Positions 24,461-35,819 of a stretch of 64,000 nt of DNA are shown one piece after another. Numbering within the stretch: the first letter of the stretch is position 1; each line of letters begins with the position of its first letter. Under the pieces are notes generated by a model. That model was given only the letters and a program-made list of their open reading frames with translations, did not search any database and was not told the DNA's origin. A program made the translations under genes and the position numbers. Source of the DNA: Chinchilla lanigera (lineage: Eukaryota; Chordata; Mammalia; Rodentia; Chinchillidae); NCBI RefSeq assembly GCF_000276665.1, contig NW_004955465.1, positions 5,754,981 to 5,818,980 on the forward strand, written 5' to 3'.

Positions 24461-24747
24461 CACTGATAATAACTATCTAACTCATTCCATTTTAAAATTG
24501 TAATTCAGTCATTATAGATCAGGGAGTCATTCCCTCCATCCTGCTCACGGCCCCATCCATCTGCCAGTCCAACGGCGACGGTGGGAGTCCCTCTCCAGGA
24601 CAGCACTGGACTCACCTTGGGGACAAAGGGACATCCCGGTCCTTAGGGTTGGAGTTTCATATCCCCCTGATTGATTGCAGAGGACTCCAGACAGTACAGA
24701 GAAGCAGGAGGGCCAAAGGAGACAATTTTCCTAACACATTGGAGTTT

Positions 24748-24760
24748 CGCCATCTAGTGA
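24748..24760 (-). promoter_or_regulatory. CTCF-like motif
   Basis: The minus strand reads TCACTAGATGGCG, near the CTCF core consensus. It lies about 300 bases downstream of the homeodomain-motif cluster. Confidence 0.4.
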
Positions 24761-24779
24761 CTCATTTATCAATATGTAA

Positions 24780-27165
24780 ATGAGTTCAAAGTGATGTCTA
24801 GGAGCTCAAAGCTGGCTTCAGAGCCCATGGTAAAGGGAAGCCATTGTTTCCAAGTGGTATGGTAAAGAATACTAAATTGTAAAAGAGGGGTTCTTTCTTA
24901 GAGTCTTCTGATCAAATACTAAACTGCTTAGAAAATTAGAAGTCCCAATTTGAACAAGGAATCTTGTTAAAAAAAAGAAAGTGTCCCCAGACTTTAAACA
25001 AAATGTGTCCTTTCCTTACTGCCCTTACATCCTTCCTTTCTTTTCTTTTTCATTCCTTTATATTCCTCCTTCTCTTTTTCTCTCTCTCCCATCCCCACTT
25101 CCCCCACTCCTGGGCCTAATTCTCTATGAATTTCATGTCTCTTTCTGTTCTAATCCTAACGACATTAATCATAAAGTAAGTTTATATATTTTCTTGACTC
25201 TAAAAGTAATATCTGTTAATTCAGAAATTTGGAGGAAAAAAAGGAGAGAGAAAGAATTTTAAAAATCAATAATCACAGCTTTTGAGAACGCCAATGTTAA
25301 AGTAATATTTTAAAATGGTTTTTTCTATATATGACATTAATACCCTACAGTTTATAAACAAGATCTTTTATGCTGAAGCAACTATATCAGAATCCCATGT
25401 TGGACTCGGCCCAGTACCTGAAGTATCATGATGCACCTATTCTGGAGACCTAACACAAATGGAGACAGGAACAGCACCCCACTGAGTTTCTGAAAGAGTC
25501 ATTTCTGGACAGGTACAATAGAGCCTATGTATCAGAACTGCCCAGGGATTTGGGGGTGGAAAGTATATCTTCTTAGACGCCACCAACTGGTATTTCATTT
25601 TAGTAGATCCCGAGTAAGGCTCAAGATGGGAAGGGAATGGAGCAGCAGATTATGCAAAAGTGTCCTTTCCTTGCCAAGAATCCTGGACCTTATTGAGTAG
25701 CAATGTGGTCTCTGAGTGGATGAGTGTCATGGCCAGATGGACAGAGCAGAAAGATGACCTCGGTGCAACGATCAGAATGAACGGGGCGATCATGAGACAG
25801 GGCACAGCGGGGAGTGAGGAGAGGGGAGTATATGGATTCGTTACCTATTGCAGTGACCCTGAATATCTACTCAGCAAATTATGACCACATGAAGTGAGAA
25901 AGTATAGGAGGGAAATGAAGAAGCACATCAGTATGAAAGCCCTGTGTGACAGAATTAGTAAAACAGTGTGAGTGCTGGCTGTGAGAACTAAAACTCAGAG
26001 CTATGTGACTTGGATAAAAACACAGAAAAGCAATGGCTATACTTGTGCAAGTGAGGAAGAGTGTACACTGATATTGGGGTGCAGCCGTGAGGGACTCACT
26101 TGCTAAAAATGAGTGCTCCAAAAATAAGGAAAATACCTTTTTTTAAAAAATCTCTGGCTGAAATGATCATTTGGGGTTTTTTACAATGAAAATAAAGTTT
26201 TTGCTTCTTTTCTTCCATGGAAATATTTTTACATGATGCAGTAGCACCACAGAGGCTGAGGCCCTGGAGGCTGTCGGCCTTTCCTGGGGACCCCGACAGA
26301 GAGAGGATTTCGCGGAAGACACTTCCCATCATCCCATCCCCTGCTTCCTCTAGGACCAGAAGACAGGCGGTCAAGCCAACCCTGTGATTCTGTTTCCCCA
26401 GGTAAGCTGGGGCCACAAAAAGCAACACAGTTCTTCCCGTTGTGGCACAGTTGTAAGTCTTCGCAAGTTCTCCTCCTTGGTGTGCCAGGACATCTGCAGT
26501 TCTTTCACTAGAAAATTCTAAGTAGATCTGATGTCACAGTCTCCATATCCCAGCAAAATTTCCTGTGGATTTCAGGGAGACTTGATATCCAGAGGCAGAA
26601 TTTACCACCAAATCCTAGGCATAAAGCCCTGGGCTGTTCCCAGAATATATTAACCTGAAAGTTGCAAGAACCAAGTGTTTTTACTTAAAGTATGTAAAGA
26701 GACTTTTTAAAAAAAAAAAAAAAAAAAGAGTCTACCAATCTTTTGTTTGGCAATTTGTTTTGTTTTCTCTAACGCATAGATCTAATCCTATTCTAAAAAA
26801 GAAACCACCTGATATTTCGAAGAACAAAGAGCAAGAGGAAATTCTGCGAGAATTTTTCAAGAGATTTCCTTGTGTCCCAATTCTAGTATCTTTTCTTGAT
26901 GGAATAAATAGAAGAGACTAAGAAATATGTTGATATTATAAAGCCATTAAAATCATGGTTATAGAGATTATTTAGCAAAACAGGAAAATGCTTATCAAAA
27001 AAGCAATCTATGAAAGTTAATATTCACTATGATTGCAACTATAATTTTAAAACATAATAAGAATGGGAAGAGACATTAGCAATGTTCTGTTGGATTCATG
27101 ATAATGCATTTTCCTTTCAGCATTTTATAATTTTTTTAGAGCATGTTCATATCTATTTTTAAATG
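24780..27165. other. Noncoding stretch, mostly unique
   Basis: Contains a pyrimidine-rich tract at about 25010-25100, one MER5-like remnant and a poly-A run near 26709. The open frames near 25.9-26.4 kb show no domain. Confidence 0.4.
25500..25620 (+). mobile_element. Possible MER5-type remnant
   Basis: CCTATGTATCAGAACTGCCC, AGGGATTTGGGGGTGG and ACTGGTATTTCATTTTAGTA fall in MER5 order, but the copy is very diverged. Confidence 0.35.
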
Positions 27166-27169
27166 TGCT

Positions 27170-27265
27170 CTGGTCAGAGAATGAGAAACTAAGAAGAGGG
27201 AGAAAAACCTAGAAAGGGGAAAGGTCTTGCCCAAGGTCATCCTGTCAGTCAGTTCAAAGAGCTAA
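27170..27265 (-). repeat. MIR SINE remnant
   Basis: GAGAAACTAAGAAGAGGGAG and GGTCTTGCCCAAGGTCATCC are the antisense MIR core. Confidence 0.7.
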
Positions 27266-27269
27266 ATGT

Positions 27270-28660
27270 AGAGCATATAATTAGAGAGGAGAATCCCACG
27301 CTCCCTTGATCCAGCCATGAGAAAAATGCAGCCTCACCAGCCCAGAAGCTGGTTTCCTAACTCAGCTCTCACCTTTGATGGGAGGCCCCTCTCTGGAGGG
27401 TAGAAACGTGGGTGCTTTCACTGGCAGACCTAGAGAAATTCCTGAGCAAGTGGAGGTGTGGCAGGTAGCAGAGCCCCTCCTTCCTCCCTGGTAAAAGGGG
27501 GCCACACCCAGTGCCCACGCTGCCACTACACACAGCACCGTTTCCAGCGGAGCCTGAGAAGAGGGTCTCTGCGAGCCTTTCTCCTCTTTCCCCTGCCTTC
27601 TCTCCCAGCAGAGAGAGCATTACCATCCTGTCATTCTTGTTGAGAGGAGATACTAGGATAATGATTCTGCTGCCTGTCCCACCACCACCCCCTTGCTACC
27701 CGAGAAATCTCAGTGATTGATGAGAGGGATACTTTGAAATTTTGAGGTAGGGATGCGATTGCCCGAGAGGAGAGGAAAGGAGAACAGGAGGGACAAGGAA
27801 GGAGACAGGAGGGGGTGCTCCCGAAGCACTGAGGACATTAGGACACGTCAGGGCTGGCGAATGATTCATTGAGTTAATGATGATAAACACTTCGTCTCTG
27901 TGCATATATGTGCATTTTACCTAACGATCTCAAGCATCCATAAGTGGAGAAAGGCTCAGAATAAATCATATGAACAGGCCCTAAATGGGAATCCCTTAGG
28001 AATGGGATCTGAATTGTTAATGCCTGCCAGAATTTCACACATCCAATTACAATAAGCGGAATAATATTTTAAGCAGCTCAGTACTTGAAGGGTATTGCAA
28101 AGTCCAGAGGATTTTCTTCTACTTTCTTTTTCTTTCCTGGGCCAGTTGGAGCTTTACACACCTCTTATTCATTTGGACATTTTCTGGTTGTGGATTCTGA
28201 AGCAAAGAAGAAAGGCTTTCAGTATGAAAACTGGCTGACAAACATTCGGAAATGCCCAAGTCCTCCCATTTTTCCAGCTTTGTTCCTCTTATCCCAGGTG
28301 TCTTTGCTATGGAGAACAATGCAAGGAAAACTGAAAATATAAACTGACAATGGCCAGACCACTGATAAAACAGAACTGTAATCCACAGTCAGCAACCAGC
28401 CTAGGAAACCAAGTCCCTAGTCCATAGTAACCAACCTACCAAGCCAGCCTACCATCCGGCTACAAGGGAGACTTACTGGAAATCAGACCATTACTTATAG
28501 GAATCAGGTCAGGAAATCAAACAATGACTTCTATAAAAATTATTCCAAAAAACCTAAAGCTTGATTAATAACTAAGCTATTGCTAATTTGCATCCTCACT
28601 TCCAGCTTTGGACAAAGAAAAGAAAGCCAAGTCTGTGCTCCATACAGGATGCCCCCGACT
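27270..28660. other. Unique noncoding stretch, no gene seen
   Basis: No repeat or gene recognised. The GC-richer part near 27370-27720 has open frames on both strands with no domain. Confidence 0.4.
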
Positions 28661-28669
28661 TAGGCCATG

Positions 28670-28985
28670 CAGAGTACTATAACCAAATGCTAAGGACTGG
28701 GTAATCTATGAACAATTAACGTTTGTTTCTCATAGCTGTAGTGGCTGAGGATGCCCAAGATTAAGGCACCAGCTAATCTGGTGAGGATTTTCTTTTTACC
28801 TCAAAGATGATGTCTTGCTGCTTTATCCTTACATCACAAAAAGGCAGAAGGTCAAGGTTACTCCCTTCAACCTCTCCTACAAGGACACTAATCCCATCTA
28901 TGAAGGTCCTACCCTCATGATTTAAGCAAATGACTCATCCTAACCATACGAGTACAGACTCTATGAACCTAATCCCAACAACTTA
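28670..28985 (-). mobile_element. MaLR LTR remnant
   Basis: GAGTACTATAACCAAATGCT, GACTGGGTAATCTATGAACA and later CACTAATCCCATCTATGAAG then GTCCTACCCTCATGATTTA follow the reverse complement of MST/MLT1-type LTRs. Solo LTR remnant with no internal region. Confidence 0.65.
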
Positions 28986-29028
28986 ATAAGCAAGTAATTT
29001 TAGCAGGTTAATGATGTCACACTGAGCT

Positions 29029-29215
29029 GGACATGATGGGATGCACCTATAATCCCAGCACTCTGACAGCCTGAGGCAGGATTGCAAGTTCAAGCCTAGT
29101 CTTTGTAACTTAGTGACTTAGCAAGCTCCTGTCTCAAAATTTAAAAAAATAATAAAGGGGAGCTGGGGATGTAGCTCACTGTAGAGGCTTTGGGTTCAAT
29201 ATCCAGTGCCACAAA
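29029..29215 (+). repeat. B1-ID composite SINE
   Basis: B1 half with CACCTATAATCCCAGCACTC and AGCCTGAGGCAGGATTGCAA, an A-rich linker, then an ID half GGGGATGTAGCTCACTGTAG. It ends in an A/G-rich tail that has expanded into a long purine tract. Confidence 0.85.
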
Positions 29216-29292
29216 AAGAAGAGAGAGGAGGAGTGCGGGGAAACAAAGAGGATGAGAGGGAGGGGAGGGGAAAGGGAGGGGAGGGGAAAAAG
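29216..29292 (+). repeat. Purine-rich SINE tail with G-quadruplex potential
   Basis: An almost pure A/G tract following the SINE. At 29258-29286 there are at least five runs of three or four G separated by one to three A, which meets the usual G-quadruplex pattern. Confidence 0.75.
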
Positions 29293-29350
29293 TAGCACTT
29301 TGTAAATGGCAGCTACTTCTCAAAAGCCGAAGTATTACAAAGAGAGTTTA

Positions 29351-29448
29351 GGGCTGGGGATTTAGCTCAGCGGCACAGCTCTTGCCTGGCAAGCACAAGG
29401 TCATGAGTTCGATTCCTGGTATCAGAAAAAAAAAAAGAGAGAGAGAGA
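29351..29448 (+). repeat. ID SINE (BC1/tRNA-derived)
   Basis: Begins GGGCTGGGGATTTAGCTCAG, includes the pol III box B-like GAGTTCGATTC and ends in an A-run plus GA tail. A near-identical pair AGAGAGTTTA (before) and AGAGAATTTA (after) looks like a target-site duplication. Retroposed copy, not a functional tRNA. Confidence 0.9.
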
Positions 29449-29459
29449 ATTTAAATATC

Positions 29460-29929
29460 AGCCCATTTTCCCTATAGGTATTATAGTGATCAATTGCATT
29501 AGATATTATTTACTGTTTATTTGTAGTTTACTCACTATTCAGAATTTAATCGTAATTTCTCTTCACTATGTATCTGTTGGTTTGCTTAATAGCACAAAAC
29601 ATATAGGAAATTTAAAATTATCCCGCACAGTTAGGTGTTTGAGTATTTGACTATTCCAGTAGGCCAAGGGTCAATATAAATAAGTCACGTAAATGAACAA
29701 TTTTTTTTATTTTTTTATTTTATTTTAAGGAGAAAAAACAATAAAAATGACACAGAATCTCAAAACAAGATGATAAGAAATTAACAATGGTTATTATATT
29801 GCATATTGCTACCTTCAAAGTAGTTGCTCAGATTATAAGATATAGGCATGCAAAATTGATCAAACAATGTAAGCACTAACTGTTCCTTTCAATGAACTAA
29901 TAGAAATTAGTAGTAAAATTATCTTAGCT
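29460..29929. other. AT-rich stretch, nothing recognised
   Basis: No gene or named repeat seen between the ID copy and the TG/TA microsatellite. Confidence 0.4.
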
Positions 29930-29986
29930 ATGTGTGTGTGTGTATGTGTATGTATGTATGTATATATATATATATATATATATATA
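29930..29986. repeat. TG/TATG/TA microsatellite
   Basis: TG units grade into TATG and then pure TA. Open frames across it are low-complexity artefacts. Confidence 0.95.
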
Positions 29987-30282
29987 CTTTTTTTATTTTC
30001 CCTTCCTTCTTTTCTCCTTTCCCCATCCCAGTTTTTCTTTCCTTTTGAACAGTTTCTTTCCGTTTCACAATACCTCTGGTACCTTTTGGATCTTATTTAC
30101 TCTTTCAGTTTCTTACACTAGAGAGACAATACAATGTTTACACATGCGAGTCTGGTTTATTTCACTTATGAGTATGGTCTCTAGTTGCATCCACATAAAT
30201 GAACAATTTTTAAGAATCAAAATACACTATAAAATAGGTATCACTCAAGCTATACTGTCCAAAATATAATTTTCCTTGGGTA

Positions 30283-30387
30283 GGGGCTGGGGATTTAGCT
30301 CAGCGGCAAAAGCGCCTGCCTGGCAAGCACAAGGTCGTGAGTTCGGTTCCCGGTACCGGAGAAAAACCAAAAAAAAATAATAATAAT
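30283..30387 (+). repeat. Young full-length ID SINE
   Basis: A full-length copy beginning GGGGCTGGGGATTTAGCTCA, with box B-like GAGTTCGGTTCC, the GGTACCGG end and an A plus AAT tail. It is flanked by a perfect direct repeat AATTTTCCTTGGGTA at 30268-30282 and 30388-30402. The intact duplication marks a recent L1-mediated insertion. Confidence 0.95.
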
Positions 30388-30404
30388 AATTTTCCTTGGG
30401 TAAT

Positions 30405-31735
30405 GAAAGGTAATTAGAAATTTCCAGTGCCTGTGACCATCACTTTAAATATCACTTATTATAGAGATTTTTTCCCTTTTCTGTGATAAAGATTTTCAAG
30501 TGAAATTTTTTGACTTTTACATAGAAGTAGTAGTAATAATAATAATGAACATGACATTAAATAATTGTATGAGCAACAACTACATACCAAACACACAACT
30601 CATTTTCTCCTCCCACTCAGCCTAGCAGATTCTCCTCTGAATCCTTTTCACACTTGAATGGGATTTTCAGAGACCAAGAAAACTGCTAGGGTCCTGCTTC
30701 CAGTGAAAAGCAGACATAGGAATTTGTACCCTGACCTCTGTATCCGCAGGCTCTTTTAGTAAACTTTGTGAAGTTTGTGACACGACAACATTGAACATGC
30801 TAAGAATAAGAAAAGCAGAAAGAAATACTGTACTGATGCACCATAGAAATGGCCCATTCTACAAAAAAAAAAAAAAAGCTCAAGACTAAAACTTGATGAG
30901 AAAAACTTTTCAAATAAAAAAGCAGCTAAAAGAAAATCAAGTTATAATTCAAACAATGTTAAAGAAAATGTTGTCTAATCTGTAAAAGGCCTTAAAAATA
31001 TCAATCTATTTTCAGCTGACATGGAATGTATAATCTCATATTCTGTTATAAAACTGTAGATGAAGGAGTAGTAAGCCACTTCAAGTTTATATTTCTAATG
31101 TAATGGCTAAATTTCATTTTACTGTTACTTTTATCTTTCTATCTCCAGAGAATGGTGAGAAAAGATGAATTAAATGTGATGGGATCCATAGAAGCTTGAG
31201 CAATGTCAAATAAAATATCTATGTGTTGCTGCTGTTTTAATTGTGTGGCATCTTACAGACTTTGGTCTCTGCCAGAATGATCAATCTGTCACTTAAATTA
31301 TTTGACTATTGACTAATTTTCAGAAATGTGTTGACATAAGTCTTACTGTAAAAAGAAAACCTACTCCCCTGTCTCCTGCCACTGGGATTCTGAGTCTCCT
31401 GTCTTTGCCTTTCTGCATGATTAATGTTGGTCTGAACCTAAGGAATCAATAAACATTTTCTGAAACAGAGATATCTACATCCCTAAAGAGGGCTGCCTAT
31501 TTAGTTTCATGCTCAGTGTACAAAATGCATTACCCTTTGCAGTGGAAGGGTCAGGCTTCACAGGTTGATGACAATCAGGAAGTTTGTGCTGCTTTGTTGA
31601 TCTTTTCAATATGCAAAGCCCTAATCTAGAAGTATACCATCTGGTGGCTGGGAGGAGTAACTACACTTATCCTTGGAATAACCCAAGTTAAACATGGAAA
31701 AATTAACCCTATGAGAACACTTTTTTGAATGTTAC
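30405..31735. other. AT-rich stretch, no gene seen
   Basis: A weak antisense MIR-like piece may lie near 30560-30680. Otherwise no repeat family and no gene recognised. Confidence 0.4.
31636..31648 (-). promoter_or_regulatory. CTCF-like motif
   Basis: The minus strand reads GCCACCAGATGGT, close to the CTCF core. Occupancy is inferred only. Confidence 0.35.
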
Positions 31736-31739
31736 TGAT

Positions 31740-31830
31740 ATGCTACTGATATTCCTCCTCTTCCTCCTTCTTCTCCTCCTCTTCTTCCTAATCCTCCTTT
31801 TTCCAGTGCTAGAAAATGAACCTAGTGTGG
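31740..31830 (-). repeat. Pyrimidine tract and ID tail fragment
   Basis: A CTT/CTC-rich tract followed by CCAGTGCTAGAAAATGAACC, which resembles the 3' part of an antisense ID element. The pyrimidine tract would be its expanded tail. Confidence 0.45.
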
Positions 31831-32187
31831 GGAGCAGCTAGCTGGAGATCAACTACACATTTAGAACTAGAGCAAAGTCAGCCCTGAGAATATGGTGCTC
31901 CAGAGGCAAGCCAAGTAAATAAGTTGCTGGGACTGAAGCAAGGCCAGTCCAGTGGGTGTCTGCCCTTGGTGTTCTTTCCTCTTAACTACAGCACAGATAG
32001 CCTTGAGAATGCTTCACTTTCAGTGTTCTCAGCAAAACAATGAGACATTACACTTTTGACTCCATCATGCTGGGTTGTCCCTGCCTCTCCATCAAGAGAG
32101 GTCAAGTCCTACCTTGTCCCAGCTTTCCTTTAAGTATGTGTCTTTAGTTTTTTCTTACTCTCTCATTGCCCCCTCTCAGGACCCTTC

Positions 32188-32260
32188 TGGTTGTGCAGGA
32201 ACCTAGGATCCCAAACCTGCTAAACAAACACTCTACCACTAAGCTACACCTCCAAACCCA
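32188..32260 (-). repeat. Old ID-type SINE
   Basis: The plus strand shows CAGGAACCTAGGATCCCAAA and CTCTACCACTAAGCTACACC, the reverse complement of an ID body. More diverged than the ID copies at 29.4 and 30.3 kb. Confidence 0.65.
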
Positions 32261-32269
32261 ACATCGTCT

Positions 32270-33640
32270 TCTCAAGAGAATGAAAGTGCAAGAAAATTCT
32301 CTCTCACACACATACACAGACACATGCATCATGCACACATGCACATACACAAGCACACACAGAGACCACATAGAATTCTCAGAATAGAGAACATCTTCAT
32401 CCAGTGCCTAGAAATCAACCCTGTTCCAAGAGACAGTTTTCACTAAAACTGAGAAAGATCTTCCCTTCTGAGGCCATGCAGGTTGGCTCTTCTGCCTCCC
32501 TGTGGAGAAGAATTCACAGTATATGAACACAGCTGTCTCAAACATACAAAATCCAGGAATGAGAACAGAAGTCTCAGAGTGGTAGATATAGAAAATTCTC
32601 ACTTCCTCCCCATCATCACATAGAGCCATCAAGAGTAAAGCCATGGTTTCATTATTTGTCATTGTTAAGTCTTCTTATAAATTATTTTCTTTTATCCAAG
32701 TAAAACAAATGAAATAATTTGGAAGTGAGTTTAAGAATTCTAGGCTCACTATTTTTCCTCATTCCTACACATGTTCAACCAAACTTCTCTATGCCAAGAA
32801 GGCAAAGTGGTCCACCCCAAGTAATATCTAACACAAAGCCACTGCCTCTCTCCATATTGCTTCAGACCAGACAGAATGAGGGACAGTGGGCTCGATGATG
32901 GCTGAGGCATTTGCCTGGTAGAAATGGGATTCTTGTTGTGATTCTGTTCTCTTGGTTGGGGCTGATTCACAGAATAAAACCAGTCAAGGGGAACATAATC
33001 TGATAAACCTGGAAATGACTGCAGTTCATTCAGACCTGCATGAAGTCCCCACAGGGACACTGTCAACACATCAGATCTGAGCTCAAGAGTTCTAGGAAAA
33101 GGCTTTCTGTCCTTCATCACCAGGTTACAGAGGAAGGACAGAAAGTCTCGATTTTCACAAAGAGCATGCCATGGAGAGCTCTGGCTTTAGTACAGCAAAG
33201 ATTCCAAAGTCAGCCAAATCAGCCGGTTTCAGGGGCTATTCATGGCACAAAGCTTCAGAGAGAATTCTCTCTGTGCCTGGAAAGGATAAAAATTAGCAGT
33301 CCAACCATGTCATGGAACCAACTAGGGACATTATTTAATACATCTAATTACATGAGAATAATTTCATTAGCACCAGCTTTCACTTGAATACGCTGCAAAT
33401 GGTCAAAGAAATTTATACCTCCTTCCCGGAACACATCCACAGAGAGATCTTATGGCTGAAGATTCACTCCACATGACAACCACAAGGCACCAAATTTTGA
33501 GCCCAATGCACATGTGAAGCAACTGGGCAGCACTGCTTGGGTTTTGAACTATTTTAGAGAAAAGTGTACTAAGGCAACTAGCTAGTGGAAGGGTGTGAGA
33601 CAAAGATGGGCAACTACTCATGCTGATAAAATTAAGAATA
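32270..33640. other. Noncoding stretch, no gene seen
   Basis: Includes a CA-rich patch near 32305-32360. Overlapping open frames of up to about 123 codons near 32.7-33.4 kb lie on both strands and have no recognisable domain. Confidence 0.4.
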
Positions 33641-33689
33641 GACAGTGAACTAGAATTTTGGACAAAAAATGAATTTTCTCAAGCAGCAT

Positions 33690-34090
33690 GGAACTGAACA
33701 TAACTTGAACCCTACTAAAGGGAGGTGCAGCTACTCCCTATTAAATTCTTGAATTTTAAAAACTTTATAAAGGAAATTAACCAGTTCCTACTGTAAACCC
33801 TGCATGCCAAACCGAATCCCAATTGTTCCCTTTAAATCCACAGAGCCACCTGTGATAGGTGACCACCGGATAACAGCAACTCCTGTGTTCTGCTTATCTA
33901 TAATTAGCTCTAGATCAGGGGACCGTGCAGCCACTCAATTCAGGACCTCTCCTGGAAATCCAGGAGCTGTTCTCCTTCTCTTTATTGCCAATAAAACCTC
34001 CCCCCTCTCACCTCTTTCTTTGGTTCATGACTTCTTTCCTCGATGTTTGGAGGACCATGATATCACTATCAGTATTTACAAAATGTCCTT
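33690..34090 (+). mobile_element. Possible solo LTR
   Basis: An AATAAA signal at 33990 is followed by a short C/T-rich stretch, as in the R-U5 part of many LTRs. I cannot name a family and see no internal retroviral sequence, so this is tentative. Confidence 0.3.
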
Positions 34091-34356
34091 GTAAGCACCA
34101 GTAAGGTGAGTGTCAGGAAAGTCCTATGTGCCATTGAACAGGGACAATGTGTGAAACAGACCCCATGCAGGGGCCTGGGGTCAGAGGGCTCCTGGCTCCT
34201 CATTAACCATCCCTCTCTCCCAAAGTGGAGACTGGGCTGAGACAAGGAGAGCCTCCTCCACTTGCTGCCACCCTCTCTTATCAGCAGCAGTGACTTGAGT
34301 GCCCTTCTCTGGGTAGACTTCAAATAAAATGCGACTAAAAGCAGAAAAAAGAGCCT

Positions 34357-34510
34357 TCCGTCCTTGCTTCCTTCCTCCCTTTCTCTCTCCCTTCATGCTC
34401 TCCCCTCCTCTCTCTTACTCTTCCCTCTCTCTGTTCCCTTTCTTCCTCTCTCCCTCTCCTTGTCCCTCTCCTTCTCTTTCTCCATTTCCTTTCCTCCCTA
34501 TTCCTTTATT
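34357..34510. repeat. Long polypyrimidine tract
   Basis: About 150 bases that are almost entirely C and T, built from imperfect CTTCC, CTCTC and CCCTC units. Open frames across it are serine/leucine/proline-rich artefacts. Confidence 0.85.
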
Positions 34511-34519
34511 TCTTCCACA

Positions 34520-35240
34520 TTCAACACCACCAGTAAATATTCAGGAAGGAATCTTACCACCTAACACCAAAAGCATCCTGATTTTAACTGTAGCCCAATC
34601 ATGCCTCTAGATCTTTAGCTAAGTGTTATTGACAGACAGTCACAGTATCCCTTGACACCTCAAAGATGAACCCATGGAAACACCAAAATACAGTGCATAC
34701 ATTCAGCATTCTACTTTTAGCCTGGGAGACTGGCATTAACGTCGTTTTTCACGAACTTGATATGACTTTGCCAGACTGCCATCCGTCTCTTCAGACCCCA
34801 ATTCTGACCGATGCCCCTCTGTTTTATTTTTCTCCTGCAGCAACATAACCATACCCAGTAGCAATGAAATGCCCTTCTGTTGGAATCAGCATGAAGAGGG
34901 CTGTGGTTACAGCCGAAAACAGGCTGCCACTAAGAGCTTGTAATACCTGCAGTTTTGGGGAAAGGAGAACCATAGCTAAGCTTCAAAAATGTCAAGAATC
35001 CAAAATGAAAAAGGCCACCTCTCATCCCCTGGCCCCACTTCCACCCCCTTGCTCCACCAGGAATAGATAATATTTTATCCAGATGGAGAGAGAGAGAAAA
35101 AAAGCATCACCCAAAAGAAACCCAGAGGGGGGAAAATGGACTAGATTCAGTCCTTTTTTCTACATAAGTCTTCTGCTACTGTGACCACATTCCTCCAACA
35201 CAAGCTCTCACAGAGCAGAAGAGAGCTGTGGGTGAAAGGT
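34520..35240. other. Unique noncoding stretch
   Basis: No repeat or gene recognised. Confidence 0.4.
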
Positions 35241-35249
35241 TACCTACAT

Positions 35250-35560
35250 TTATAATGTCAGGCTCTGGGCCTGCCAGGTAAAAGGTAAATGGTAATTTTA
35301 TCATTAGCATGCCTGACCCCCTGGCCACCCCATATCTCACAGGAAACGGTAGAAACAGCTCACCTGTCAAGATGCTAACACTTAAAGGTCAATGCTCGCA
35401 GAAATCTTCCAAAGCTTATGACTGAATTGCTGACACCTTTTATTATTGCCGCTTAAATAAATGATTCAAGGGGCAAGACAAGGAAAGCCCGGCTTAATGT
35501 CGCGATTTACATGAAAGATTCTTGGCGTTTTCATTTCTAAACTAAAAAAAAAACAAAAAA
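35250..35560. other. Candidate conserved noncoding element
   Basis: No repeat signature. The segment has isolated CpGs in AT-rich context (CGCGATTTAC near 35500, GCCGCTTAAATAAATG near 35450) and homeodomain/POU-like words such as ATCATTAGCATGCC. This look is common in conserved enhancers. It is a judgement by eye with no alignment. Confidence 0.25.
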
Positions 35561-35819
35561 AACTTGCTGCGTTTGGGTGGAAGGGGCAAGCAAAGCTTTG
35601 GAAATTCACAAAACTCCCTGGGCTTGAGGATGTTCAATATTCCTAGAAAATAAACTATTAGTTTTTAATATAATTTTCTAGAGAATTTTCCCTCCTCTTT
35701 TGCTCATTACCCCTAAAGATAATTTGTGTATTCTAAGGAAGGTTTTCATGGCAACATGAGAATACTCAATTTGAAAAGAGAGCTTGTTAGAGATTTGAAA
35801 GATTCTCCATTTTTTCCCA

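Noticed and set aside
29930..30269. Open frames starting in a TG/TA tract
   Set aside because: The N-terminal parts are microsatellite; no protein signature follows.
30283..30360. tRNA-like sequence with box A and box B
   Set aside because: It is the body of an ID retroposon with target duplications and an A-rich tail, not a folded tRNA gene.
34364..34610. Ser/Leu/Pro-rich open frames
   Set aside because: They are direct translations of the polypyrimidine tract.
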